The notes: generated by a model not told the origin, from the sequence alone. A DNA stretch of 64,000 nucleotides from Spongiihabitans sp965206355 (GCA_965206355.1 OZ242212.1:496001-560000); one strand, 5' to 3'. Numbered from the stretch's first letter, positions 7,386-17,948 are shown. Translations and numbers: made by a program.

Positions 7386-10058
7386 ATGACTCATTCCAGC
7401 AATAACTCATTCGATAGTTACACCACGCTTGTAGCCAACGGCAAAACCTATGGTTACTACAACCTGCAATCTGATAAGGTGGCAGCACTTGCCAACATCA
7501 GCCGATTACCGAACTCAATTAAAGTGTTATTGGAAAACCTGTTGCGCCATGAAGATGGTGTGGCTTGCACGGTGGCGGATATTGAGGCAGTCGCAAAGAG
7601 CGCACAACAAAAGAGCGCGCAAGAAATCGCCTATTATCCGGCTCGGGTATTGATGCAAGACTTCACCGGTGTTCCCGCCGTGGTCGATCTGGCAGCAATG
7701 CGAGACGCATTGGTGAAGGCGAATATCGATCCTAAAATAATCAATCCCTTATCGCCGGTCGATTTAGTTATTGACCACTCGGTGGTAATTGATCAATTTG
7801 CTAGCAATACAGCATTCAACGCGAATGTCGAATTGGAAATGCAGCGTAATGCGGAACGCTATGCGTTTCTTAAATGGGGGCAGATGGCGTTCGATAATTT
7901 CAAGCTGGTACCGCCCGGTACCGGTATTTGCCATCAGGTTAATTTGGAATATATTGCCAGATGTATCTGGAGTGAGGACAGCAACGGTGAAATGCTGGCG
8001 TATCCAGATACACTGGTCGGTACCGATAGCCACACCACCATGATTAATGGGCTTGGCGTATTGGGCTGGGGTGTCGGTGGCATCGAAGCCGAGGCGGCGA
8101 TGTTGGGGCAGCCTATACCGATGTTAATTCCACAGGTGGTTGGCTTTGAATTAACCGGCAGACTGAGTGAAGGCATCACCGCAACGGATTTGGTATTACG
8201 TATCGTTCAAATGCTTAGAGAGCATGGCGTAGTGAGTAAGTTCGTGGAATTTTATGGCGATGCACTGGATAGCCTGCCACTTGCTGATCGTGCCACGATT
8301 GCCAATATGGCACCAGAATACGGGGCGACCTGCGGGTTCTTTACTATTGATCAGAAAACGCTGGACTACCTGCGACTGAGCGGTCGGGACGACGATAGTG
8401 TGGCATTGGTTGAGGTGTATAGCAAAGCGCAAGGCATGTGGCGAGACAGTGCCACACCCGCCCCGCTGTTTGCATCAACAGTGCATCTTGACATCAGCAC
8501 AGTACAACCGAATTTGTCGGGACCGAAACGTCCGCAAGATCGGGTGGCTTTGGCGGATATGCCGACTGCCATCGAGGATTTTATCAAGCAAGATGGCAAG
8601 CAAGAGGAAATGAACGCACCTTTCGCTACGGCTGAGGGATATGATATGCACCATGGTGATGTCGTAGTGGCAGCGATTACCTCGTGCACCAATACTTCCA
8701 ATCCGGCGGTTATGGTTGGTGCTGGACTGGTGGCTAAAAAAGCCATTGAGCGTGGTTTGACATGCAAGCCCTGGGTCAAGACATCGCTGGCACCCGGTTC
8801 CAAAGTGGTGACTGCGTATCTGGAAAAAGCCGGTTTGCAAACATATCTTGACCAGCTTGGCTTCAACACGGTGGGATACGGTTGCACAACTTGTATTGGT
8901 AACTCTGGACCATTACCCGAAGCGGTACATGACACGGTGCTTGCCAACGATCTGGTGGTTACTTCCGTGTTGTCGGGCAACCGCAACTTTGAAGGGCGGA
9001 TTCATCCGCTAGTCAAAGCCAACTGGTTGTCATCACCACCGCTGGTTGTGGTCTATGCCTTGGCAGGGAATACCCGGGTTGATATTGCCAATGATGCCAT
9101 CGGACAAGACCAACAGGGCAACAATGTCTTCCTCAAAGATATTTGGCCGAGCAATGATGAGGTTGCAACAGAAGTTGCAAAACTCGATAAATCAATGTTC
9201 ATCAGCAAATACGCCGATGTCTTCACCGGCGATGACAAGTGGCAGACGATACCGACCACGCCGGGTAACACGTATGCCTTCTCAGCCGATTCGACCTATA
9301 TTCAGTTGCCGCCATTTTTTGATGCGCAATACACCAGTGGCAGGACTAAAAACATTGAAGGCGCACGATTGCTGGTGTTGCTGGGAGATTCTGTTACCAC
9401 AGATCATATTTCCCCGGCAGGCTCCATCGCCGCCGATAGTCCTGCGGCGCAATACCTCTGTGAAAATGGCGTACAGCCGAAAGATTTTAACTCCTACGGC
9501 TCGCGCCGTGGCAACCATGAAGTGATGATACGCGGCACTTTCGCAAATATTCGCATCAAAAATGAATTGGTGGCGGGGACCGAAGGCGGCTATACCCGCA
9601 CCCATGACGATCCGAGTGTGCTGTCAATTTATGATGCGGCGATGAAATATATGGCGGCAGGCATCCCGACCGTGGTGGTCGCCGGTAGCGAATATGGTAC
9701 CGGATCAAGTCGTGACTGGGCCGCTAAAGGCACTTTATTACTTGGCGTGAAAGCGGTCATCGTAGAGAGTTTTGAACGCATTCACCGCTCCAACCTGGTC
9801 GGCATGGGCGTATTACCATTACAATTTATGCCCGGTGAAAATCGTAAGGCCCTGAATATCAGCGGCAACGACAGCATTGACATTCTGGGGTTAGACGGCA
9901 AGCTGACCCCCAAGCAGGTCTTTGATGCACGGATCAATCGCGCCGATGGCTCGGTTGACAACCTGCAACTGCAATCGAGAATTGATACTGCAGTTGAAGT
10001 TGAATACTACCTGTGCGGCGGCGTATTGCCCTTCGTATTGAAGCGTTTGCAGGGCTAA
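7386..10058 (+). CDS. acnA: Aconitate hydratase A
   Basis: 890 residues, the normal size of AcnA/IRP-type aconitase, interconverting citrate and isocitrate in the TCA cycle. The cluster Cys ligands are visible in AAITSCTNTSNPAVM and GFNTVGYGCTTCIGNSGPLP. The swivel domain contains GSSRDWAAKGTLLLGVKAVI and FERIHRSNLVGMGVLP. I use the ATG at 7386, which follows an ACGGAG ribosome site; the frame stays open to 7272 but that extension lacks family similarity. Apparently monocistronic and convergent with the cupin gene. Confidence 0.97.
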   Translation: MTHSSNNSFDSYTTLVANGKTYGYYNLQSDKVAALANISRLPNSIKVLLENLLRHEDGVACTVADIEAVAKSAQQKSAQEIAYYPARVLMQDFTGVPAVVDLAAMRDALVKANIDPKIINPLSPVDLVIDHSVVIDQFASNTAFNANVELEMQRNAERYAFLKWGQMAFDNFKLVPPGTGICHQVNLEYIARCIWSEDSNGEMLAYPDTLVGTDSHTTMINGLGVLGWGVGGIEAEAAMLGQPIPMLIPQVVGFELTGRLSEGITATDLVLRIVQMLREHGVVSKFVEFYGDALDSLPLADRATIANMAPEYGATCGFFTIDQKTLDYLRLSGRDDDSVALVEVYSKAQGMWRDSATPAPLFASTVHLDISTVQPNLSGPKRPQDRVALADMPTAIEDFIKQDGKQEEMNAPFATAEGYDMHHGDVVVAAITSCTNTSNPAVMVGAGLVAKKAIERGLTCKPWVKTSLAPGSKVVTAYLEKAGLQTYLDQLGFNTVGYGCTTCIGNSGPLPEAVHDTVLANDLVVTSVLSGNRNFEGRIHPLVKANWLSSPPLVVVYALAGNTRVDIANDAIGQDQQGNNVFLKDIWPSNDEVATEVAKLDKSMFISKYADVFTGDDKWQTIPTTPGNTYAFSADSTYIQLPPFFDAQYTSGRTKNIEGARLLVLLGDSVTTDHISPAGSIAADSPAAQYLCENGVQPKDFNSYGSRRGNHEVMIRGTFANIRIKNELVAGTEGGYTRTHDDPSVLSIYDAAMKYMAAGIPTVVVAGSEYGTGSSRDWAAKGTLLLGVKAVIVESFERIHRSNLVGMGVLPLQFMPGENRKALNISGNDSIDILGLDGKLTPKQVFDARINRADGSVDNLQLQSRIDTAVEVEYYLCGGVLPFVLKRLQG

Positions 10059-10101
10059 GTCTTTTGCAACTGCACATCCTGTCCGGGTAATTGACAGCTA
10101 C

Positions 10102-10686
10102 TCACATAACCTGAATATAAAGTGCCAACACGGGCGTCGATCCGGCTGCAACACCGTGCCAATTATACGGATGGTTATACAACAAGTTACCTGCCGTTAT
10201 ATGGCGAAAATGAAGATGTCCACCCCAACGCCATCTAGCCGTGCCGGAAATTATAAAATACATTTCATGCGACGGATGATTGTGTAGCGGATAGGACTGC
10301 TCAACATCAACATACATTAACCCGGCAACGACTGCCCCCATTTCAAACATCTTGCTAAAATCCATAATCGCCAAATGTTTACCTTGATCGATAGTGCGCG
10401 GGGAATAGCCCCACGGTAAATAAGGTGCAATTTGTTGGAAATCTTTAGCCAGCTTCATATCTTTAACCCATTTTAGATGGCGCAAACAAGATAACGGATT
10501 GGGGCTGAAATTTTTAACTTCGTCTGTTTTGAACTGTTGTTTGAACGCTTCCGAAAAGATCTTTATCATGGTGGATTCAATGCTTGACCCAGTGGTTGAT
10601 TCAACGCAAAGTAGCATAGAGTTTGCACACCTGACCACGAATTTACGGGTTTGCTCTGCGATGGCTGTTCGCTCAAAACCGTGCAT
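10102..10686 (-). CDS. DMSP-lyase-like cupin
   Basis: 194 residues. The C-terminal half is a cupin of the dimethylsulfoniopropionate lyase type (DddK/DddL/DddQ superfamily): YPLHNHPSHEMYFIISGTAR supplies His135, His137, Glu141 and Tyr143, and LLYNHPYNWHGVAAG supplies His177. This H-x-H-x3-E-x-Y...H pattern matches the metal ligands and catalytic Tyr known in DddK-type enzymes, which cleave DMSP to dimethyl sulfide and acrylate. The closing PVLALYIQV strand is also typical. It is 26 bp downstream of an MFS gene on the same strand. Activity is inferred; related cupins of unknown substrate exist. An internal ATG at 10569 is an alternative start. Confidence 0.7.
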   Translation of the reverse strand: MHGFERTAIAEQTRKFVVRCANSMLLCVESTTGSSIESTMIKIFSEAFKQQFKTDEVKNFSPNPLSCLRHLKWVKDMKLAKDFQQIAPYLPWGYSPRTIDQGKHLAIMDFSKMFEMGAVVAGLMYVDVEQSYPLHNHPSHEMYFIISGTARWRWGGHLHFRHITAGNLLYNHPYNWHGVAAGSTPVLALYIQVM

Positions 10687-10712
10687 AATTTATGGTAAAC
10701 CTGTTCTGATTG

Positions 10713-12074
10713 TCATAGTGCGTCTGCTTGTTTTTCCACTACACTGTCATTGTCTGATGTTTCAGCCTCTTCAGTTTCTCCGAGTTGCTGCTCCACATAA
10801 TCACCGGCATCAGGCGCATTGTACTCTGCGACAGGTGTGCCGATCTGTCCGGCGGCGACAATTGGTCGCTGATTGTCCAGCGAGACGTGTCTGCTAATCG
10901 TCATACGGTAAACCGCAAATCCCAGAATCAAGGCAAAAGCACAGGCGATGCCGATGAAATAAAATATCGAACCGAATTGCCCCATCAAATAGGCAATTAT
11001 TATTGGACCGGTACTCAACCCGATACCGGCAACCATCACCAGGCTACCACTGGCAGGGACAATTTGTTCTGGTTGGAGACGGTCATTGGCATAGGCAATA
11101 CTGAGCGAGTACATTGGCATGGCAGCACCACCGAGAAGAATAATTACCATAAAGAACAGCGATCCGCCTTTAGGAATCAACATGGCCACCACACAAGTAA
11201 TGATAACGGTTACCGACATACCTATTATGACTAGCCTGCGATTGACACGATCTGAAATCCAGCCAGTCGGCCATTGAAAAATGACACCACCCAACAAAAA
11301 CGAAGCCATAAATAGTGAAACTAACTCAACATCATGCAATTCCTGCCACGCATAGACCGCACCCATACCAAAAATCGTACCGTGAGCAGCACCTGTTAAA
11401 CCATTGCTAACCACTGCCAGCGGTGATGCACGATACAGTTTAGCCAGCGACATCTTTCCGGCGGATACGAATGCTGGTGCCGGTCGTGCAGTCAGTAAAA
11501 TGGGAATCAAACCGAGTGAAACGATAATTGAGACCAGCACAAACAGATTCACACTCGCCGGGTCACTAAAACCCAGCAGGAACTGTCCGCCACCCATACC
11601 CAGCGTGACCACAACCATATACGCCGAGAGCACCTGACCGCGCGTTTCATTGCTCGCACGATCATTCAACCAGCTTTCGGCAACCACATATATTCCAGCA
11701 TAACTGATGCCAGTAACCAATCGCATCATCGTCCAGGTGACTGCGCCGATGTAAATAGCGTGTACCAGAATGGAAATAGATGCGAGCGAAGCCAATGCCG
11801 CAAATACCCGAATATGACCGACACGTTGCACCAGTACCGGCGCAATCATTGAACCTACGAATACACCGACAAAATATCCCGACATCATTACGCCGGTAGT
11901 GAATGTCGGGAATCCTTCCATGGTGGCACGCAACCCCAGCAGGGTGCCTTGCAGACCATTGCCAATCATCATGAAACCAATGCCGATGAGTAACGCCCAG
12001 GCAGCGCGAAGTTCAGTCCACATATCAAAACTCCCGAGTATATTGAATCGCTGCCGTTGAGTTTCGGCATTCAA
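10713..12074 (-). CDS. MFS transporter (YcaD-like)
   Basis: 453 residues with about twelve membrane segments. The loop motif SWLNDRASNETRGQVLSAYM and the second-half DRVNRRLVIIGMS (motif A-like) are typical of YcaD-type major facilitators. The last 70 residues form an acidic cytoplasmic tail. It is the promoter-proximal gene of a two-gene unit with the DMSP-lyase-like cupin, so import of the cupin's substrate or export of its product is a reasonable but unproven role. Upstream 12075-12399 holds no gene; a GGGGC/GCCCC hairpin lies at 12352-12365 without a T-run. Confidence 0.88.
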   Translation of the reverse strand: MNAETQRQRFNILGSFDMWTELRAAWALLIGIGFMMIGNGLQGTLLGLRATMEGFPTFTTGVMMSGYFVGVFVGSMIAPVLVQRVGHIRVFAALASLASISILVHAIYIGAVTWTMMRLVTGISYAGIYVVAESWLNDRASNETRGQVLSAYMVVVTLGMGGGQFLLGFSDPASVNLFVLVSIIVSLGLIPILLTARPAPAFVSAGKMSLAKLYRASPLAVVSNGLTGAAHGTIFGMGAVYAWQELHDVELVSLFMASFLLGGVIFQWPTGWISDRVNRRLVIIGMSVTVIITCVVAMLIPKGGSLFFMVIILLGGAAMPMYSLSIAYANDRLQPEQIVPASGSLVMVAGIGLSTGPIIIAYLMGQFGSIFYFIGIACAFALILGFAVYRMTISRHVSLDNQRPIVAAGQIGTPVAEYNAPDAGDYVEQQLGETEEAETSDNDSVVEKQADAL

Positions 12075-12399
12075 TATTTTGTTAAAAGGGATATCTCGTT
12101 ATCAGTGTGGATAACGTACCATCACTCTGCCGAAATCGGAATGACAGAATGGGGCGATTCTAAAACGATTTGTGCCGTTGTACCATGAAAAAATGCACTT
12201 TTGACAGATTGAAAGTACGGATTCCCGTTTTATGAAAATAATGCTGAACGGGGTAAGGACAAGGGTGTTTGTGATTTTAAGAACTTGCGAAAAGTGGCGG
12301 CTATACTTTTCTCTGTAAATTGTTTGATCAGAGCGCATTTGCCACCCATCAGGGGCGGCTGCCCCGTGAGCTGGCACTGTACGACATTAGCGATATATA

Positions 12400-12556
12400 G
12401 AGACCTTTGCACGGAAGATGATTTCGCTTCCAGGCCAGGCAAAAACGCATGGAATGAGGGAGTTTATGCTTATAAATGACCGATTGAGACCATTTTTACC
12501 AACAGTAGGCGCTTTTAGGCGACGCAGCATGCAGGTGAAATGGCTGCAAAGGTCTC
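12400..12556 (+). mobile_element. MITE copy 2 (157 bp, diverged)
   Basis: Begins GAGACCTTTGCACGGAAG and ends GCTGCAAAGGTCTC. It is 18 bp longer than the standard 139-bp copy because of a replaced and expanded segment around 12488-12525, and its right end is altered. No exact target duplication is visible (ATATA left, ACTAT right). The oldest-looking copy in the window. Confidence 0.8.
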
Positions 12557-12660
12557 ACTATATCACCCGCGTTATTCAAAGCGGACAGTTCTACTTACTT
12601 CTAACACCAAGCATCGCCATAATCACCCCTATCCCCTGTCTCCATATAACCCTAATAATG

Positions 12661-13377
12661 CTATTTCAAAAGCGAATGCGTCAAGTGTTTCTTCAGATAA
12701 CTGGCAATGTCTTCGATTTCATTCGGGTGTAGCGAATGTGGCATTGCGTAGGTATGCCACTCGACGTTGTAGCCCTGTTCGATTAATAACCGATAACTCT
12801 GTGTGGCTATTGATAACGGGATGAGTGGGTCCTCGCTGCCATGTCCCATGAAAATTGGTGTGTTTTGATTATGGGCAGATTTTTCTGATTCAAGGGTGGT
12901 TGCGTCCGGGAGATATGTGGATAGGGCAATGATGCCAGCGAGTGGTGTTTGTAATCGTAGTGCAGTGAATAGGGCGATGGCACCGCCCTGTGAGAATCCG
13001 GCTAAAAATATTTTTTCGGTTGCGATACCGCGTTGATTCTCCCGCGCAATCAGCTTATGAACAATGTCTGCTGATTGCTCCATACCCTCGCGGTCGTCTT
13101 GCCACGGGCAGGAGGTGTCAATCGGCAAATCAGTAACATCATACCATCCACGCATCTTCATGCCATTGTTAATGGTGATGCGCCGCATTGGGGCATGTGG
13201 AAAGATAAAACGTACTGGGCTTTCCTGAGAAAGTGCTAATGCCGGCACGATGGCTTCAAAATCATGTCCATCGGCACCGAGTCCGTGTAGCCAGACAAGC
13301 GAGTACAGCGGATTGCTTGCGGTTTGTATTTCTATTGATTCAATGCTGGCCTCTTTGGGCGCGTTTTGTGTGGTCAT
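12661..13377 (-). CDS. Carboxylesterase/phospholipase (alpha/beta hydrolase, PF02230 type)
   Basis: 238 residues. SLVWLHGLGADGHDFEAIVP carries the HGLG oxyanion motif, IFLAGFSQGGAIALF the GFSQG nucleophile elbow, GHGSEDPLIPL the acid Asp, and YAMPHSLHPNEI the catalytic His. FPHAPMRRITINNGMKMRGW is diagnostic of the bacterial carboxylesterase II/acyl-protein-thioesterase group. A cytoplasmic serine esterase of broad specificity. It is divergent from the RND adaptor across 175 bp. Confidence 0.93.
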   Translation of the reverse strand: MTTQNAPKEASIESIEIQTASNPLYSLVWLHGLGADGHDFEAIVPALALSQESPVRFIFPHAPMRRITINNGMKMRGWYDVTDLPIDTSCPWQDDREGMEQSADIVHKLIARENQRGIATEKIFLAGFSQGGAIALFTALRLQTPLAGIIALSTYLPDATTLESEKSAHNQNTPIFMGHGSEDPLIPLSIATQSYRLLIEQGYNVEWHTYAMPHSLHPNEIEDIASYLKKHLTHSLLK

Positions 13378-13567
13378 TTTGTGTTGGGCATCTCCATTAA
13401 ATTAGGGTTGCTATGCGTTTAACGCTGTTAATCGGTTGCTAAATCATCGCCGCTACACGACACGCAAGCGTAATCGACATCAACCGCAATAGCGTAACAA
13501 AAACAGTCGGTGAGCGGGGCTATCACTATTTACGTTTTTAAGCGATAATGCTTTGCCTGATTATTCA

Positions 13568-14683
13568 ATGATTTTTGCTGTGTTCAAAAAATCGAGTGTT
13601 TTTATTGTACTGCTTTTGGGGCTGGTTGATACTTATGCTCAACAGCCTGCTCTGGTTTTGGTGGATGCCGTTGTTGAACAACGCTTCACCCAGACTGTTC
13701 CTATCATCGGACGACTACTGGCAAAGCGTTCGGGTACGGTCGCGGTGCGGACTCAAGGGGCGGTATCTGAACTGTTGGTGGATGTTGGCGATACGGTCGT
13801 TAAAGGACAGTTGCTTGCCCGTATTGATGCTACTTCCCTTGAGCTTCGCAAACAACATGCGAAGTCGCAGTTGGGTGAATTCCAAACCCGACTAAAAACG
13901 GCAAAGGCACAGTTGACGCTGGCAAGTCAGGAAGTAACACGGCTCGAAAAATTGCAGAATTCTGCTGCGGTGAGTCGGGCATTGTACGATGATGCCCGAC
14001 AGCAACGGAATATTGCTTTTGCCCGCGTCAGTGAGGCGCACGCCGCTATCAGCAGTAGTCGGGCATCGTTTGATATTGCAGAACTGGAGTTGAGCTATGC
14101 GGATATTATCGCGCCGTTTGACGGCACCATAACCCGAAAGCTCACTGAGATCGGAAATTATCTCAAACAGGGGGAAGCAGTGCTTGAAATAATTTCCGAT
14201 AAACAGCTTGAGTTGGAGGCAGATGTGCCTGCCGCCTTGTTAAGTGGCTTATCCACTGATTTTGCGGATGATGTCGATATTGTTGTTGAACTCGAAAATG
14301 GTAGCAAACACAGTGCCCGCCTTCGTGCCATCATCCCGCAGGAAAATCCGCGCACCCGAACCCGCCGCGTAAGATTTAATATGCAACTCAATGCTGATGC
14401 CGGTTTCCTTGCCAGTGAACAAAGTGCTACTGCCTATATTCCTGCATCCAAAATTCGGGACACGCTAACACTACATAAAGATGGGGTAATACGACGCGGT
14501 CAGAACAACGTCGTTTATGTGGTTAATAACAATGTTGCGGAACTACGAGTGATCCAGACTGGCGAGGCAACCAGCAATCGTATTGAAGTTTTAGGCGGAC
14601 TTAACGCTGGCGATTTGGTTGTTATTCGTGGCAATGAAAGGCTGATACCGGGGCAGCCGCTGCGTATCTCCGAAGTGCCCTAA
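13568..14683 (+). CDS. RND efflux periplasmic adaptor (membrane fusion protein)
   Basis: About 371 residues from ATG 13568 (a TTG at 13553 would add five). An N-terminal signal peptide ends near DTYAQQP. The biotinyl-lipoyl motif GAVSELLVDVGDTVVKGQLL and its partner IIAPFDGTITRKLTEIGNYL flank a coiled-coil hairpin (residues about 95-165). A beta-barrel domain follows. It links the inner-membrane RND pump encoded 40 bp downstream to an outer-membrane channel, which is not encoded nearby. Confidence 0.93.
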   Translation: MIFAVFKKSSVFIVLLLGLVDTYAQQPALVLVDAVVEQRFTQTVPIIGRLLAKRSGTVAVRTQGAVSELLVDVGDTVVKGQLLARIDATSLELRKQHAKSQLGEFQTRLKTAKAQLTLASQEVTRLEKLQNSAAVSRALYDDARQQRNIAFARVSEAHAAISSSRASFDIAELELSYADIIAPFDGTITRKLTEIGNYLKQGEAVLEIISDKQLELEADVPAALLSGLSTDFADDVDIVVELENGSKHSARLRAIIPQENPRTRTRRVRFNMQLNADAGFLASEQSATAYIPASKIRDTLTLHKDGVIRRGQNNVVYVVNNNVAELRVIQTGEATSNRIEVLGGLNAGDLVVIRGNERLIPGQPLRISEVP

Positions 14684-14722
14684 AGTAGCACCAGCAGATC
14701 ACCCACTGCTCATTGAAGACTT

Positions 14723-17700
14723 GTGAATATCATACGCACTGCCATTGATCGACCGGTTGCGGTTGTTGCTGCCGTATTATTGGTGGTGGTGTTTGGATTG
14801 GTTGCGCTTGAAACCATCCCTATTCAACTTGCTCCAGATGTCAATCGTCCGGTTATTACCGTGACCACTGACTGGTTCGGTGTTGCTCCTGCGGAAATAG
14901 AGCGAGAAATAATCAACCCGCAGGAAGAGCAATTTGCTGGTCTCGAGGGGCTGGTTTCGATTACTGGAAACGCGCAGCCCGGTCGTGCCAGCATTACGCT
15001 GGAATTTAAGATTGGCACGAATATGGATCGAGCCCTGTTGCTGGTTGCAAACCGATTGGATCGGGTGCCCAGCTACCCCGATGAAGCCAACCAACCGACC
15101 CTTGGCACTTCGGGTAGCGAGGACAATGCGATTGCTTGGATGGTGATCAATAACGCCGAGAACAACGACAAACCGGTGCATGAATACGGAGATTTTATTA
15201 ATGATGTGATCAAGGAGCGTCTTGAACGGGTGCCGGGAATTTCTCGCATAAACGTCTATGGTGGCAGTGAGCGTGAAATTCACGTTGTGGTCGACCCCAA
15301 TTTACTGGCACGTTATCATCTGACGGTTGGCGATCTCACACGGGCAATCAGGACGGCTAATATCTCACTGGGTGCTGGTAGCATAGATGAAGGTAAACGC
15401 CGCTATGTGGTGCGTACCGACAGCGCGCTTGATAATCTTGACATTATTGGCGATGTGCTGGTACGCAGTGCTGATAGCGGTGCTGGCGCATCGGCTCGGG
15501 CTGCTTTGGGCAGGGTTACGGTAGCAGATATTGCTGATATTTCATTTGCTTTCAAAGAGCCGAGCGCAACCATCCGCTTTATGGGCAACACCTCAATGGC
15601 ACTGAGTGCGGAACGACAAACCGGTGCCAATGTGATTGAAACCATGGCGGGTTTGCGGGTTGCCATTGAGGAGCTTAATCAATCGGTCATCCCCAATGCC
15701 GGATTAATTTTTCAGCAAGTTTACGATGAAACGGTTTATATCAATTCATCTATTGATCTGGTGCAACAAAATATCTGGGTCGGCGGTACCTTAGCTGCAT
15801 TAATTCTGATTTTATTTCTGCGCTCTTTTAGAGCCACGTTGGTGATTTCATTGGCGATACCGGTTTCCGTAATCGGTGCGTTCGTTGCGATGGCCGCTTT
15901 GGGACGATCCATTAATGTAATTTCTCTGGCAGGGTTGGCCTTTGCCGTAGGCATGGTGGTTGATGCTGCTATCGTTGTGCTAGAAAATACTTATCGCTTA
16001 AAAGAACAGGGGTATTCCAATATCAAGGCTGCCTATCTCGGCGCACAACAAGTCTGGGGGGCAGTGCTGGTTTCAGCCCTGACCACGGTTATGGTGTTTA
16101 TTCCTATTTTGGTTATGCAACTTGAAGCCGGGCAGTTGTTTCGCGATATTGCAGTCGCTATCTCGGTGTCGGTTTTATTGTCGCTACTGGTGTCCATAAC
16201 CGTCATTCCAGCGTTATCGAAACGGCTGTTCAAAGAAGAGGGACAACACCATCAGTCAAAGCAGCCGCTGACCCGACATCGAATCCCTTTTATTGATACG
16301 TTTGCTGCAAAATTTATCAATCTGGCTATGGCATTTGTTGATGTTATTGTCAAAAGTCGTAGCAAGGCGTTAATGATTACCAGCGTGGTCACATTGATTG
16401 CCGGTTTTGGTGCCTATCAAGCTTTGCCTAAATTTGAATATCTGCCGGAAGGCAATCGCAATTTGCTGTTTGGTATCGTCATTCCACCGCCCGGTTATAA
16501 CCTTGAAACCACTGCCAGCATAGCCAGAAGAATCGAAAACGATATTCGACCGTTATGGGTGTCGGAGTCGGATGCGGAATCAAAGCCAGAGCAACCACCA
16601 AAAATTCAACGATTTTTCTATGTTGCGACACGGGCACAAACTTTTCTCGGTGCCATTGCGTTAAATTCGAGACGGGTTGCCGAGCTAAAACCGATTCTTC
16701 AGAAACCGGTATTTCAGGAACCCGGGACCTTCGGCTTCATTACCCAACCCTCAATCTTCGGGCGTGGTATCGGTGGCGGACGTAAAATTGATCTGGATGT
16801 GTCCGGACCTGACCTGGAGACGATTTTGCAGGCTTCCAATCGGGCGTTCGGGAAAATAGTCGGTCTGTTTCCGCGCAGCGCAGGTCATGAATGGCGACCA
16901 GTTCCCGGACTTGAATTGGGCGCACCCGAAGTCCGAGTTATCCCAAATCTGTTAAAATTGAGCGATAGCGGAGTGACGGTGCTGGAGTTGGCACAAACTA
17001 TAGATGCCTTCAACGACGGATTACGGGTAACCCAGTCCACTGTTGACGGTCAATTGACGGACATTGTGTTAAAAGGCACGCAGCAAAATATCCACGAAAC
17101 CCAAGGCATTGGCAACCTGCCAGTGGTCACACCTGGCGGTCAGGTGCTTCCGGTATCATCGTTGGCGGATTCCATATTAACCGCCGGACCCTCGGCAATC
17201 CGTCATCGTGAACGCGTGCGCACTGTCACACTGGAAATTAGACCCAATCAGGCGCTGGCACTGGAATCGGCTATTGACATCATCAGGCAACAGGTCATCA
17301 AACCTTTACAGCAAGAAGGGCTACCCGATGGTGTACAGTTTAATATTTCAGGCACCGCCGAAAAATTAGTTGAAACCAGAAATGCCATGGCTCTCAATAT
17401 GATGTTATCACTGATTATTGTCTATCTGGTCATGGCAGTGTTGTTTGAAAATTTCATCTATCCCATAATCATTATGTTGTCGGTGCCAGTGGCAGCGGCG
17501 GGTGGTGTGGGCGGTCTGGCACTTCTGAATGTCGTTACCCCACAACCGCTGGATATGCTCACCATGCTCGGATTTATTATTCTCATCGGCATTGTCGTTA
17601 ATAATGCCATTTTATTGCTGCATCAAACATTGCACCATATTCGCAACGACCAGCTCGCTGCTAAACAAGCCATAAAACAGGCAACCCGCAATCGGATTCG

Positions 17701-17914
17701 ACCGATTTTTATGTCCACCCTGACCAGTGTTTTCGGAATGTTACCACTGGTGTTATTCCCCGGTGCTGGTTCTGAACTATATCGAGGACTCGGCTCTGTG
17801 GTGGTGGGCGGTTTAGGGCTGTCCGCTGTTATTACCCTGTTAATTATTCCATCAATGATGTCGTTATTGGTGGTTCCGATTGAAGAACGGCGTAACCGAC
17901 AATCGCAGGTTTGA
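14723..17914 (+). CDS. RND-family efflux permease (HAE1/AcrB-like)
   Basis: 1063 residues from a GTG start. The N-terminal TM1 is VAVVAAVLLVVVFGLVAL, followed by PVITVTTDWFGVAPAEIERE, typical of the porter domain. Two six-TM blocks carry the family signatures, with AFAVGMVVDAAIVVLENTYR in TM4 containing the proton-relay Asp and GFIILIGIVVNNAILLLHQT in TM10. It would be a proton-driven trimeric exporter working with the preceding adaptor. It is closest to the MdtBC/MexF-like heavy class rather than metal exporters; substrate unknown. Confidence 0.94.
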   Translation: MNIIRTAIDRPVAVVAAVLLVVVFGLVALETIPIQLAPDVNRPVITVTTDWFGVAPAEIEREIINPQEEQFAGLEGLVSITGNAQPGRASITLEFKIGTNMDRALLLVANRLDRVPSYPDEANQPTLGTSGSEDNAIAWMVINNAENNDKPVHEYGDFINDVIKERLERVPGISRINVYGGSEREIHVVVDPNLLARYHLTVGDLTRAIRTANISLGAGSIDEGKRRYVVRTDSALDNLDIIGDVLVRSADSGAGASARAALGRVTVADIADISFAFKEPSATIRFMGNTSMALSAERQTGANVIETMAGLRVAIEELNQSVIPNAGLIFQQVYDETVYINSSIDLVQQNIWVGGTLAALILILFLRSFRATLVISLAIPVSVIGAFVAMAALGRSINVISLAGLAFAVGMVVDAAIVVLENTYRLKEQGYSNIKAAYLGAQQVWGAVLVSALTTVMVFIPILVMQLEAGQLFRDIAVAISVSVLLSLLVSITVIPALSKRLFKEEGQHHQSKQPLTRHRIPFIDTFAAKFINLAMAFVDVIVKSRSKALMITSVVTLIAGFGAYQALPKFEYLPEGNRNLLFGIVIPPPGYNLETTASIARRIENDIRPLWVSESDAESKPEQPPKIQRFFYVATRAQTFLGAIALNSRRVAELKPILQKPVFQEPGTFGFITQPSIFGRGIGGGRKIDLDVSGPDLETILQASNRAFGKIVGLFPRSAGHEWRPVPGLELGAPEVRVIPNLLKLSDSGVTVLELAQTIDAFNDGLRVTQSTVDGQLTDIVLKGTQQNIHETQGIGNLPVVTPGGQVLPVSSLADSILTAGPSAIRHRERVRTVTLEIRPNQALALESAIDIIRQQVIKPLQQEGLPDGVQFNISGTAEKLVETRNAMALNMMLSLIIVYLVMAVLFENFIYPIIIMLSVPVAAAGGVGGLALLNVVTPQPLDMLTMLGFIILIGIVVNNAILLLHQTLHHIRNDQLAAKQAIKQATRNRIRPIFMSTLTSVFGMLPLVLFPGAGSELYRGLGSVVVGGLGLSAVITLLIIPSMMSLLVVPIEERRNRQSQV

Positions 17915-17948
17915 GGATGACTAGGCTGATTTGCAGAACAACCAGCCA

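Noticed and set aside
8366..8986. 206-codon antisense frame inside acnA
   Set aside because: Shadow of the conserved acnA reading frame with Ser/Thr/Pro-rich composition and no family similarity.
12102..12377. Minus-strand 91-codon frame in front of the MFS gene
   Set aside because: Composition looks random and no motif is visible.
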